Translations under genes and position numbers: made by a program
From: SFLA01 sp045595785
GTDB taxonomy: Bacteria; Bacillota; Clostridia; Oscillospirales; CAG-382
Length of the DNA stretch: 44,197 nt
Direction: 5' to 3'
Assembly: GCA_045595785.1 (NCBI GenBank)
Contig: JAZOBE010000031.1
Location: forward strand, 1-44,197
The notes under the pieces: generated by a model
What the model saw: the letters and a program-made list of their open reading frames with translations, nothing else
Told to the model about the DNA's origin: nothing
Databases searched by the model: none
Part shown: piece after piece, positions 22,749 to 30,621 of the stretch
How the letters are laid out: every line of letters starts with the position of its first letter
How positions within the stretch are numbered: the stretch's first letter is position 1

Positions 22749-24173
22749 ATGAGAAAATTCGATACAAAAGTCCAGCATCTTAAATACAAGGTGCTTCGTG
22801 AGGTAGCGCGCCTCGCTTGGAACGATACTCTGCTGGAAAGAGTTTTTGACGTACCTAAGATAATCGTTCCCGGTAACGAGCCCACCATGAGATGCTGTGT
22901 ATATAAAGAAAGAGCTATCCTTGAGGAGCGCGTAAAGATCGCGATGGGCGGTGACAGAGAGAACCCCAACGTTATTGAGGTTATTGATATCGCTTGCGAC
23001 GAGTGCCCCGTTGGCGGTTATGAGGTTACCAACGCCTGCAGAGGATGTCTTGCTCACCGTTGTGAAGACGTTTGCAAGCGCGGCGCTATTACTTTTGATA
23101 ACAACCACGTTGCGCACATTGATAAATCCAAGTGCATTGAGTGCGGTCAGTGTGCAAAAGTGTGCCCCTACACTGCTATCGTACACAGAAAGCGTCCCTG
23201 CCAGTCTGCTTGTAAGATAAAGGCTATATCGGTTAACGAAAACAAAGCAGCACAGATAGATAATGATAAATGTACCTCCTGCGGTGCTTGCGTTTATCAG
23301 TGCCCCTTCGGCGCTATTACCGATAAGTCTTATATCCTTGAGGTTATAAAACTGCTTAAGGAAAGCGAAAACGGCAAGAACAACAAGGTATATGCTATTG
23401 TTGCTCCCTCTATCTCCAGCCAGTTTACATACGCAAAGCTGGGTCAGGTAATAACCGGTCTTAAAGCGCTGGGCTTCCACACTGTTGTTGAAGCGGCGCT
23501 GGGTGCGGATATAGTTGCCATGGACGAAGCAAAGGAATTGGCGGAAAAAGGATTCCTTACCTCCTCCTGCTGTCCTGCGTTTGTTAAGTATATCAAGTCC
23601 TCCTTCCCTGCACTGACACCTTATATATCTCACAACCCTTCTCCTATGGTGGCTATTTCCAAGTATATTAAGGATACCACCCCCGGCGCGAAGACTGTAT
23701 TTATTGGTCCCTGCACCGCGAAGAAGGCGGAAGCAAGGCTTGAAAGCGCAAGCCCCTATGTTGATTCCGTGTTGACCTTTGAGGAACTGCAGGCACTGTT
23801 TGACAGTAAGGGTATTGATATTACCTATCTTGACGAAGGCGTGCTTGACAATGCTTCTTATTACGGAAGAATCTTTGCAAGAAGCGGCGGTCTTACCGAT
23901 GCGGCTGCTCAAGCAATGAAGGAGCAGAATATCGATTTTGAGATAAAGCCTATCGTTTGCGACGGAATTGAGGAATGCAAGGTTGCACTTCTTAAAAAGA
24001 GCAAGAACGTGCTTAGCGGCAACTTTATTGAAGGTATGGCGTGTACCGGCGGATGTATCGGCGGCGCAGGCTGTCTCACCCACGGCGAAAAGAACAAAGC
24101 CGAGGTTGATAAATACGGCAGAGAAGCATACGAAAAGACAATTTCAGATGCACTGTCCGTTCTTGGAAAATAA
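22749..24173 (+). CDS. [FeFe]-hydrogenase with N-terminal ferredoxin-type clusters
   Basis: A 474-aa protein likely to catalyse reversible H2 formation with ferredoxin. About residues 75-200 hold several [4Fe-4S] motifs: C-R-G-C-L..C-E-D-V-C, C-I-E-C-G-Q-C-A-K-V-C-P and C-T-S-C-G-A-C-V-Y-Q-C-P. The catalytic domain (about 215-465) has all H-cluster loops: S-S-C-C-P-A-F near 275, G-P-C-T-A-K-K near 320 and M-A-C-T-G-G-C-I-G-G-A-G near 435. It resembles group B-like monomeric enzymes more than bifurcating HydA. The start at 22749 is preferred because AAGGAG lies 7-9 nt upstream. HydE/F/G maturases needed for the H-cluster are not in this window. Last gene of the operon, followed by a terminator. 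Confidence 0.9.
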   Translation: MRKFDTKVQHLKYKVLREVARLAWNDTLLERVFDVPKIIVPGNEPTMRCCVYKERAILEERVKIAMGGDRENPNVIEVIDIACDECPVGGYEVTNACRGCLAHRCEDVCKRGAITFDNNHVAHIDKSKCIECGQCAKVCPYTAIVHRKRPCQSACKIKAISVNENKAAQIDNDKCTSCGACVYQCPFGAITDKSYILEVIKLLKESENGKNNKVYAIVAPSISSQFTYAKLGQVITGLKALGFHTVVEAALGADIVAMDEAKELAEKGFLTSSCCPAFVKYIKSSFPALTPYISHNPSPMVAISKYIKDTTPGAKTVFIGPCTAKKAEARLESASPYVDSVLTFEELQALFDSKGIDITYLDEGVLDNASYYGRIFARSGGLTDAAAQAMKEQNIDFEIKPIVCDGIEECKVALLKKSKNVLSGNFIEGMACTGGCIGGAGCLTHGEKNKAEVDKYGREAYEKTISDALSVLGK

Positions 24174-24190
24174 ACCGAATAATAACGTGA

Positions 24191-24217
24191 AAAACTCCGC
24201 ATAACGCGGAGTTTTTT
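24191..24217. terminator. Bidirectional terminator after the hydrogenase operon
   Basis: Ten-bp stem AAAACTCCGC (24191-24200) with GCGGAGTTTT (24206-24215), then more T. It also ends the convergent sigma-factor transcript. Confidence 0.85.
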
Positions 24218-24224
24218 GTTTGTG

Positions 24225-25664
24225 CTATTTTTTGTTTGTTATTTCAAGAACCTTTTCATATATCTGCTTGAAGCGGTCTTGGTTTCGCACGCCGTCAAAC
24301 CATTCCCAGCCATGGGGTGCGGTCATTCCGTAGTTCATAAGACCGATAGTATCTCTGAACAGATGAGGTCGGGTAAGCATTTCATAGCTTCCGTCAGGAA
24401 GGAGAATACTCTGTTTTCCCTTTAACACCTTAACGCCGCCGTAGATAAGGGGGTCGCCAACGTCAAGGGCTTCTCCTTCGGGGATAGCATCCCACCGGAC
24501 AAAGTATTCAATAGCCTTTTCGAGATATTCATAACCTTCCTCTTCCTTGCCGTAACCGCAAAGAGCGCATCCCGTCCTGAAGCAGGTGGAGGCGTAATGT
24601 CCCCAAAAGGCTTTGGGAACCTGACCGTCTCCGCTTAAATTATCCATAACCGTAAGGCGGTATTTGTTCCATGCCACTGCCTTTTCGGGCACACTCCAAT
24701 AATATCCCGGCCTGCCGAAGAAATGAATAAGCAGGAGGAAATTATTAAGGTCGTGACGCATACGGCATTCTTCATGCTTGCCGGAATCCCAGAGTGGTTC
24801 TTCAAGAGTTTCTGAATAAATAGAAGAATAATCCGTTATATTATCAAGCTTTTTCCGAATACCTATTCTGTCGGTAAACATAACGGTATTACCGCTGTTA
24901 TCGTTTACAAAATAGTAATTTGCACCTGCAACATAACCGTCAGTAAGGCCTATTGCCTCGTAACAGCGCTCCATACCGTCGGCAATGGGCATATATCCCT
25001 CACCCGTTCCCTCGTAGGAAACCAGCTCGTATACGGACTGACGCGCTCCGTCGCAATAATGGTTTACGGTTTTGATTATACCAACCTCGGGTGCAAAGTA
25101 ATAATCCTTTTTCCCTCCGCGATACTCAAGACCTTCTTTCATACCATCGATATCCAGGGAAACCTTAAAGCAGTTTTCAAAGGTGCCTGCTTTTACTGAG
25201 ATTTCACCCGCATTTTCGCACACCGCAACCGTCTTTACGGGATAAGATTCCCAAAGCAGGTGCTTGTGAACTACGGTAGCACCGTCTACCCATTGGTCTG
25301 ACCAGATACAATCGGTACCGTCGTGAAGGATACCGTAAATATCGTTGTGTAGAACACCTTCAGAGGGATTACACTTCCACTCGAAGGACCAACGGTAATT
25401 GTACGTCTTTACCGTTTTGCCGTGTGTTTGGCGGATAACCGCACGCTCAAAGAAATTCCAATGTCCCTCGGCGGTTCGGTCAGGGTTAAATGCGGCATCG
25501 GTATCCATTATACGTCTTGCAACAGCGCACGCCGCCTTGGTATGCGCCTTTTCCATGGGAGTTTTTGCAAGTATCTCTGCACGGGAGATAGGGTAGCTTA
25601 CGTCACATATTTTTTCACCGCTTCCCTCGTCAACCCAGTATTCGGTGCGTATCTGCTGTATCAT
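24225..25664 (-). CDS. C-terminal half of a frameshifted giant ECF sigma-factor protein (function of this part unknown)
   Basis: Read alone this is a 479-aa protein with no signal peptide and no recognised catalytic motif. Its ATG at 25664 has no ribosome binding site. The same frame stays open upstream to about 25726 and, joined there to the sigma-factor frame by adding one base, gives a smooth sequence (N-G-T-V-T-L-S-G-V). It contains a beta-type module with G-T-F-E-N-C-F-K-V and Y-Y-F-A-P-E-V-G-I-I-K, which repeats a module found in the sigma-factor extension, and a C-terminal helical region with TPR-like stretches (Y-E-Y-L-E-K-A-I-E-Y). It therefore looks like the distal half of one ~1,046-aa protein. 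Whether the break is an assembly error, a true mutation or programmed recoding cannot be decided here. Confidence 0.75.
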   Translation of the reverse strand: MIQQIRTEYWVDEGSGEKICDVSYPISRAEILAKTPMEKAHTKAACAVARRIMDTDAAFNPDRTAEGHWNFFERAVIRQTHGKTVKTYNYRWSFEWKCNPSEGVLHNDIYGILHDGTDCIWSDQWVDGATVVHKHLLWESYPVKTVAVCENAGEISVKAGTFENCFKVSLDIDGMKEGLEYRGGKKDYYFAPEVGIIKTVNHYCDGARQSVYELVSYEGTGEGYMPIADGMERCYEAIGLTDGYVAGANYYFVNDNSGNTVMFTDRIGIRKKLDNITDYSSIYSETLEEPLWDSGKHEECRMRHDLNNFLLLIHFFGRPGYYWSVPEKAVAWNKYRLTVMDNLSGDGQVPKAFWGHYASTCFRTGCALCGYGKEEEGYEYLEKAIEYFVRWDAIPEGEALDVGDPLIYGGVKVLKGKQSILLPDGSYEMLTRPHLFRDTIGLMNYGMTAPHGWEWFDGVRNQDRFKQIYEKVLEITNKK

Positions 25665-25708
25665 ATCCAGCCAGCAGTTATCGTCATATCTGTAACGGCG
25701 GATTCCCG

Positions 25709-27364
25709 TTACACCTGACAGTGTACCGTGCCGTTATCGGCGGAGCAAACAGTATAAGCACATTCGTGGTAAAAAACGGTATTATCAAGCAAAGCAGTAT
25801 ATACCCACTTATTTCCTTTGGCAAATGGAACCGTGCCTTTTCCGCCAATTATTTTATATTCCTTTAGCACACGGGTTTCAACCATATCGTCGCAAAGCTT
25901 TTCCTGCTTTACGATGCCGATACCTTCCTTATAATAGGTGTTGTACTTGGCTTCGTTATGCTCGGTGACCCAAAGGACACAGTTTTCAAACTCACCGCAG
26001 GGAGTTTCTACTGTAAGATCATCCGCCGCGAAGGTGAGCACGGCGCCGTCGGAGCCTACTATCTTTTGTCCTGCAGAAAGGCTCTTCACGGTAAACCACC
26101 CGTCACAGAAGGATGCGTTGCGGAAAATAAAATCCGCATCCGTATCAGCAGAGGTGAGATATCCTTCACCGTACCAATCATCCTTGTAAAACCGCATAGC
26201 ACCGTCTATTGCTTTAAGCTCGTTGCCGATTGCGCGGAATCGGTATGAGTTGGAATTAACATCGCCAAAGTTATCTCTGCACTTTGCTTCCATCTCTAAA
26301 GCGGCAAGTGCTCTTGCATAAGAACAATCAGAAGGAGGAAGCAAGTCAAGAACTTTCTCAAAATAAGACAGTCCTTTTTCATAATCCTTCTTTTCACAGT
26401 AGGTCCAGCCGAGATAATCATATTCCTTGGCAAGTGCTTTTCTGAATCCGCCCGCTTCAAGACGGGGTATCTGCTTGTTCAGTACGAAATCGATGCGTGC
26501 ATCTCCCCACATCTTTTGGTCTTCCTTGGAAGCAACAAATGCCATGACCTCGTCATTTTTACCGGTTTCAGCCGCTTCGCGTATGCGGTCGAAAAGAGCA
26601 TCGTTGCTCTCGCCGGGAATCCACCACCAGCCGCGCATAAGCACGTCGGCAAGGGCATGGTATTTATCTGTACACTCGGGAAGCTGTTCAATCTCCTCAA
26701 GCACGTTTTTGTATACCGTTTCAAAACCGGTTTTATCATTTTGGAATTGCCATTTTTTAAGTTCTTCAACCTTTTTCATTACACGCTGTACCAAGGTATC
26801 GTCTATCTGTTCATTCATAGCGGTAAGCTCCTTTCGTATACGCTTTCTGCCATCGTGAAGCTGCCATTTTACGGTTCCCTCGGAAACACCGATACGATCG
26901 GCGATTTCCAAAATGGAAAGTCCCTCGAAATAATGCAGTTTTATTATCTGCCGCACACGCTCGGGCAATGCGTTCACGCTGTCCTGCAAAAGCATTCTTT
27001 CCTCGGAGGATACGAAAACACGCTCGGGATCGGAGTAAGCGGCATCGTCGGGAATGCAGTTTTCAATGGCGTCAATGCTGAGATATTCGCGGAAACGGAC
27101 AACCATGTTCCGCGCGCAGTTTTTGGCAATACGGCATACCCACGCACCGAATTTTTCGGGCTCACGAAGCATATTCAGCTTCATCCAGGCAGTTACAAAA
27201 GCATCCTGTGCCGCATCCTCCGCCAGACCGCCTGTAGGCACAATCGCACGTGCGGACGCAACGACCCTTTTTTCGTACCGTGCCACAAGTATCTCGTATG
27301 CATGCTGGTCTCCCGCAAGAGTGAGCATTACAAGATCTTCATCTCTGTGCTCCGAATAAAACAT
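25709..27364 (-). CDS. ECF-type sigma factor with long C-terminal extension (probably 5' part of a frameshifted gene)
   Basis: A 551-aa protein. Region 2 of a sigma-70 ECF factor is at about 8-85 (D-L-V-M-L-T-L-A-G-D, E-D-A-A-Q-D-A-F-V-T-A-W) and region 4 at about 125-175 (L-P-E-R-V-R-Q-I-I, L-S-I-L-E-I-A-D-R-I-G-V-S-E-G-T-V-K). These bind the -10 and -35 elements and RNA polymerase. After ~180 comes a ~370-residue extension: helical/TPR-like segments (E-K-G-L-S-Y-F-E-K-V-L) and a beta module with G-E-F-E-N-C and E-G-I-G-I-V-K. ECF factors with large C-terminal domains exist and may sense ligands without an anti-sigma factor; no anti-sigma gene is adjacent. The ATG at 27364 is preferred (GAAAGGA 8 nt upstream). 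The frame ends 45 bp before the next one. Confidence 0.85.
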   Translation of the reverse strand: MFYSEHRDEDLVMLTLAGDQHAYEILVARYEKRVVASARAIVPTGGLAEDAAQDAFVTAWMKLNMLREPEKFGAWVCRIAKNCARNMVVRFREYLSIDAIENCIPDDAAYSDPERVFVSSEERMLLQDSVNALPERVRQIIKLHYFEGLSILEIADRIGVSEGTVKWQLHDGRKRIRKELTAMNEQIDDTLVQRVMKKVEELKKWQFQNDKTGFETVYKNVLEEIEQLPECTDKYHALADVLMRGWWWIPGESNDALFDRIREAAETGKNDEVMAFVASKEDQKMWGDARIDFVLNKQIPRLEAGGFRKALAKEYDYLGWTYCEKKDYEKGLSYFEKVLDLLPPSDCSYARALAALEMEAKCRDNFGDVNSNSYRFRAIGNELKAIDGAMRFYKDDWYGEGYLTSADTDADFIFRNASFCDGWFTVKSLSAGQKIVGSDGAVLTFAADDLTVETPCGEFENCVLWVTEHNEAKYNTYYKEGIGIVKQEKLCDDMVETRVLKEYKIIGGKGTVPFAKGNKWVYTALLDNTVFYHECAYTVCSADNGTVHCQV

Positions 27365-27460
27365 ACGTATCATCCTTTCGTTTTTTGTTCTGTAAAGCGC
27401 TTTCGTCATATAGACACAAACAGATAGAAAAAGGTTGGGTGAAAACAAAAAGTTTTTTCA

Positions 27461-27489
27461 ATTATAACATATATTCATCGGTTTGTAAA
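27461..27489 (-). promoter_or_regulatory. Promoter of the ECF sigma-factor gene
   Basis: Minus strand: -35 TTTACA (27484-27489), 17-bp spacer, -10 TATAAT (27461-27466), about 100 nt before the start codon. Confidence 0.7.
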
Positions 27490-27519
27490 ACGCAAGAAGT
27501 AATCAACAACCTTCCAAAG

Positions 27520-27567
27520 CAACGTCAACAACCCGCAAAAGTAACGTCAACCCGCAAAAGTAACGTC
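27520..27567. repeat. Short tandem direct repeat flanking the structured element
   Basis: The unit TAACGTCAACCCGCAAAAG occurs at 27542-27560, with a variant copy carrying a 3-bp insertion at 27520-27541 and a partial third copy (TAACGTC) at 27561-27567, which runs directly into the structured repeat. This looks like local slippage or duplication at the element's edge. Confidence 0.7.
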
Positions 27568-27752
27568 TTGAAGTGAGAAGCGAGGAAATTTGGCGCAGAA
27601 GGCGTTTTTACGCGCGAGGAGCTGTAGTAATCTACTGCCCTCCGCGTAAAAACGTCTAAAAAAACGCGAATAAAACAAAACCCGTGGATTTTATTCCACG
27701 GGTTTTTACCTCAATCTTTAGTTGCGGGACGTCGAGGACGCCGTCCCCTACG
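27562..27752. repeat. Compound structured intergenic repeat, copy B
   Basis: Second copy of the element at 14762-14950. It holds GTCTTGAAGTGAG; a hairpin with stem AGGCGTTTTTACGCG (27600-27614) pairing with CGCGTAAAAACGTCT (27643-27657), GAGG/CCTC (27616-27619 / 27639-27642) and apex GTAG-TAAT-CTAC (27624-27635); ACGCGAATAAAAC; a bidirectional terminator hairpin AAAACCCGTGG (27677-27687) / CCACGGGTTTT (27696-27706); and the GGGACGTCGAGGACGCC palindrome (27726-27742). Stem sequences differ from copy A but remain paired, while apex, terminator and palindrome are nearly identical. It lies 3' of the 897-aa exported-protein gene, just as copy A lies 3' of the 626-aa one. With the tandem repeat and promoter it accounts for most of 27365-27817. 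Confidence 0.75.
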
Positions 27753-27817
27753 GTTTAGCGAAAACTTTTTGTTTTCACTCTCGCGTTTTTGTTCTGCGTT
27801 AAATTAACCGCTTCGAA

Positions 27818-30511
27818 TTACGCGCGCTTTTTGATTACTACTGCGGTACCGAGAAGTGCAACAAGTGCAAGTGCAGCGATAACGTAGATGCCTGCGTCGC
27901 CGGTTTCGGGAGCAGCAGCCTTCTTAGCGATTACAAGGTTAGAACCGGTACCTGCTGCAACTGCTTCCAGAGGATCTTCGTAGCCGTAGCCGTTAAGACC
28001 GTTGTGAGACAGCTGGAGATTAAGAACGTTTGCGGTGTCAAGAACCTTGAAGGTAAGAGTGATAACGATCTTATCGCCCTTCTTGAGAACGTCTGCTTCG
28101 TTTACGGTAGCAGGAGCGCCGGTAAGGCAAGTGTAACCGTCAACTTCAGAAACGCCAAAGAGGGAGTCCTCGGTCTTCCAGGAATCGGGAGCGGTAGTGA
28201 TAACTGCTGCGATATCCTCGGGAAGTACGAGCTCAAGATCGGTATAGTACAGATTGAACATGATCTGAGAAAGCTCAACAGAATCACCGGTTACTTCGAT
28301 AGTAACGTCAACGGTGATATCCTTGCCTGCTTCCCAAGTTTCGGGACCGGTAAGAGTTGCGGTGAAGCCGGAGTTTTCGGGAGCAGCACCCATCATAGAT
28401 ACGTCGATATCAGTGTTGGGAGTAAGATAAGTATAAGTTACGTAATCTGCATTGGTGTAGCCGTAAGAAGGATCGGTAGCAAAATCAACGGGATAATTTG
28501 CATCTACTGCGGGTGCGTTCATATCGATGCCAACGAGGTCATAGTAATCGCCGACCTGCATTGCACCAACGATATTGAACCAAGCAACAACGTGAGTAGA
28601 GCAGAAGTTGGGGCATTCATCATAAGGTACGCCGTGGCCGTTAGCGCCGCCGGTCCACCAGCCCTCGCCCTGAGTGAGAGTAGGCCAATCGTTACCGCTG
28701 TTTGCGCCGACAATGATCTGTCCTTCGGCAACGGTAAGATCAGAGGAAACACCGCCGCCGGGAGCAAGAGCGATTACCTTATAAGTGTTGCCGGATACGG
28801 GCTCAAGAAGAGCAGCCTTATCCCAGATAAAGTTATAAGTGCCGGGCTTAACAATAAGGGTGGTAACGCCTTCGTATCCGCCGGGCTCGCCGATATACAT
28901 GATACCAATATCGGTTTCAAGATTTGCGGGAGTCTTAACAACGGGTTCGCCGCCAACAGTCTTGATAGCAGCATAAACCTCTGCTTCACAAACGCCCATC
29001 CAGTAGCCGGTAGCAACGATGCGATACTGAACGTATCTGCCGTTTGCAGAACCTTCGATAGAGTTCTTGATAACGGTTACGTTTGCATCGTCAACAGGCT
29101 CAGCAACGCCGAACTCGGTCCAGTTTTCACCATCGTTGGAAACGAGAGCGGTGATCTTGGCAACGGTTGCGCCGCTGACAACGGAAGAGGAAGTGTAAAG
29201 AACAACTTCGGTCAGATCATAGGATGCGCCGAGATCGATAGTCATCCAGCCGTAGCCGATTTCTTCATAGTCGGGGCACATGGAGTGGAAGCCCATCCAA
29301 GCAGCGCCGGTAGTATCATAAAGCTGATGTGCATCTGCGGGAGCAAATACGCCGTCGGTAAGGGTCTTACCGTCTTCATCAGGATATGCTATGGGAGCAT
29401 CATCACCCCACTGCCAGCTTTCGTTCTGTCTGAACAGCTGAGAGGTGGTGTAAGACTTGCCTGCAGAAACGAGCTCGATCTTAGTTTCAACTTCGGGAGC
29501 GGAGGGCTCGTCGGAAGCGAAATGCTCAGCAGGTGCGAAAACGATGGTGCCGTTCTCTTCATCAAGAACGATAACATCACCGATAGAGAGACCGCGTGCG
29601 GTCCACTTTGCTGCGGAGAAAGGATCCTTCTCAGCTTCGCCGGTAAGAGCGCCGCCGGTAGCAATAGCAACGAGGATCTCGCCTTCACCGAGAGTTACGG
29701 TGCCGGAGTGTCCATCGGGCCAAGGGTTAACGTCATTTCTGGAAATAACGTAGTTGCCGGAAGCATTCTTCTTTGCAACGGTGATCTGAGAGTTCTTGAA
29801 GATAAGACCGGTCTCACCGTCATTAGCGGAAAGATCAAATGTGCCTTCGGTAAATACGCCGATACCGGGGGAAGGAACCTTGCCTTCGGTATAAGCATAA
29901 GCCTCAGTAATCTCAACAGCCTCAACGCCGGACTTACCGGCAATAGTGCCGATCTCACCAGCAAATATCCAACCGTTCTTGAAGGTTGCGGTAGCCTTAA
30001 CGTAACGAACGTTATAAACTGCTCTGGTGGTGAAATCTGCCTTAAGGGTAGCGGTAGCGCCTTCAGCTGCATCAGCCTTAGCTGCAACTACGCCGCCTGC
30101 ATTAAGGTTGAGCCAGCAATCGCCGTCAGCAGAGCCTTCGAATACGATCTCAGGCAGAGCGATCATGGAAGCGGAGTCCTTGAAGAAGGTCATGTAAGCG
30201 CCGCCGATGGGCTTTACTTCACCAAGGTCAAGAACGAATTCTACGGTTGCTTCTACAGCTGCGTCAACACCATCGGTATGAGTAAAACCGGTGTTTTCAA
30301 AAGCAACGAGGCCTGCGTCACCAAAAGCGGTGGCGGAAGCGGCGTCGTTACCGTCGCAGAGGAGAGCGAGCTTGTCTGTAAGTATTTTAACGGAACCGTT
30401 TACAACGGTAGCGGAAACACTTGCGCCTTCTGCGTTAACTGCGAGACCGAAAGCCGCGCAAAGAGAAAGCACCATAGACAGACACAGTACAAAAGACAGT
30501 ACTTTTTTCAT
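27818..30511 (-). CDS. Large exported modular protein with discoidin and cohesin-like domains and C-terminal anchor
   Basis: An 897-aa surface protein. Signal peptide 1-27; a discoidin-like domain (about 35-200); a beta region (about 205-340); a second discoidin (F5/8C) domain (about 345-530) with M-T-I-D-L-G, R-Y-V-Q-Y-R-I-V and V-C-E-A-E-V-Y; a further beta region (about 535-725); a cohesin-like or Ig-like domain (about 735-865) with the S-L-x-x-I-M-F-N-L-Y-Y-type pattern seen in cohesins; then P-E-T-G-D-A-G, a hydrophobic helix and K-K-R-A. The tail is a plausible sortase-like or membrane anchor. It shares modules with the proteins at 15017-16897 and 17193-19124. Probably involved in carbohydrate or surface binding; no catalytic domain is visible. 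If the cohesin-like domain is genuine it could dock other proteins, but no dockerin is seen in this window. Confidence 0.82.
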   Translation of the reverse strand: MKKVLSFVLCLSMVLSLCAAFGLAVNAEGASVSATVVNGSVKILTDKLALLCDGNDAASATAFGDAGLVAFENTGFTHTDGVDAAVEATVEFVLDLGEVKPIGGAYMTFFKDSASMIALPEIVFEGSADGDCWLNLNAGGVVAAKADAAEGATATLKADFTTRAVYNVRYVKATATFKNGWIFAGEIGTIAGKSGVEAVEITEAYAYTEGKVPSPGIGVFTEGTFDLSANDGETGLIFKNSQITVAKKNASGNYVISRNDVNPWPDGHSGTVTLGEGEILVAIATGGALTGEAEKDPFSAAKWTARGLSIGDVIVLDEENGTIVFAPAEHFASDEPSAPEVETKIELVSAGKSYTTSQLFRQNESWQWGDDAPIAYPDEDGKTLTDGVFAPADAHQLYDTTGAAWMGFHSMCPDYEEIGYGWMTIDLGASYDLTEVVLYTSSSVVSGATVAKITALVSNDGENWTEFGVAEPVDDANVTVIKNSIEGSANGRYVQYRIVATGYWMGVCEAEVYAAIKTVGGEPVVKTPANLETDIGIMYIGEPGGYEGVTTLIVKPGTYNFIWDKAALLEPVSGNTYKVIALAPGGGVSSDLTVAEGQIIVGANSGNDWPTLTQGEGWWTGGANGHGVPYDECPNFCSTHVVAWFNIVGAMQVGDYYDLVGIDMNAPAVDANYPVDFATDPSYGYTNADYVTYTYLTPNTDIDVSMMGAAPENSGFTATLTGPETWEAGKDITVDVTIEVTGDSVELSQIMFNLYYTDLELVLPEDIAAVITTAPDSWKTEDSLFGVSEVDGYTCLTGAPATVNEADVLKKGDKIVITLTFKVLDTANVLNLQLSHNGLNGYGYEDPLEAVAAGTGSNLVIAKKAAAPETGDAGIYVIAALALVALLGTAVVIKKRA

Positions 30512-30575
30512 TTGTGTTTGCTCCTTTTTGAATTATTATTTTGCCTCTGAAAAGAGAAAAAATTAATTGCAATTT

Positions 30576-30604
30576 ATGATAGCATGTTTTTAACATTTTG
30601 TCAA
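30576..30604 (-). promoter_or_regulatory. Promoter of the 897-aa exported protein gene
   Basis: Minus strand: TTGACA (30599-30604), 17-bp spacer, TATCAT (30576-30581). It begins just after the end of ung. AAGGAG precedes the start codon at 30511. Confidence 0.72.
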
Positions 30605-30621
30605 TATTTTGACATACATTA

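Noticed and set aside
25700..25740. Programmed -1 frameshift site with slippery heptamer
   Set aside because: No X-XXY-YYZ heptamer and no clear downstream pseudoknot are visible at the junction, so recoding is possible but not supported; error or mutation is simpler.
27520..27567. CRISPR array
   Set aside because: Only two and a half adjacent short units without unique spacers, and no cas genes nearby.
28004..30550. An 848-residue open frame on the plus strand
   Set aside because: It lies antisense to the 897-aa exported-protein gene, which has a signal peptide, recognisable domains, promoter and ribosome binding site. The antisense frame has no such support and arises from codon bias. The same holds for long antisense frames at 9290-10879, 15200-16879, 17349-19112, 32940-35126 and 39691-41166.
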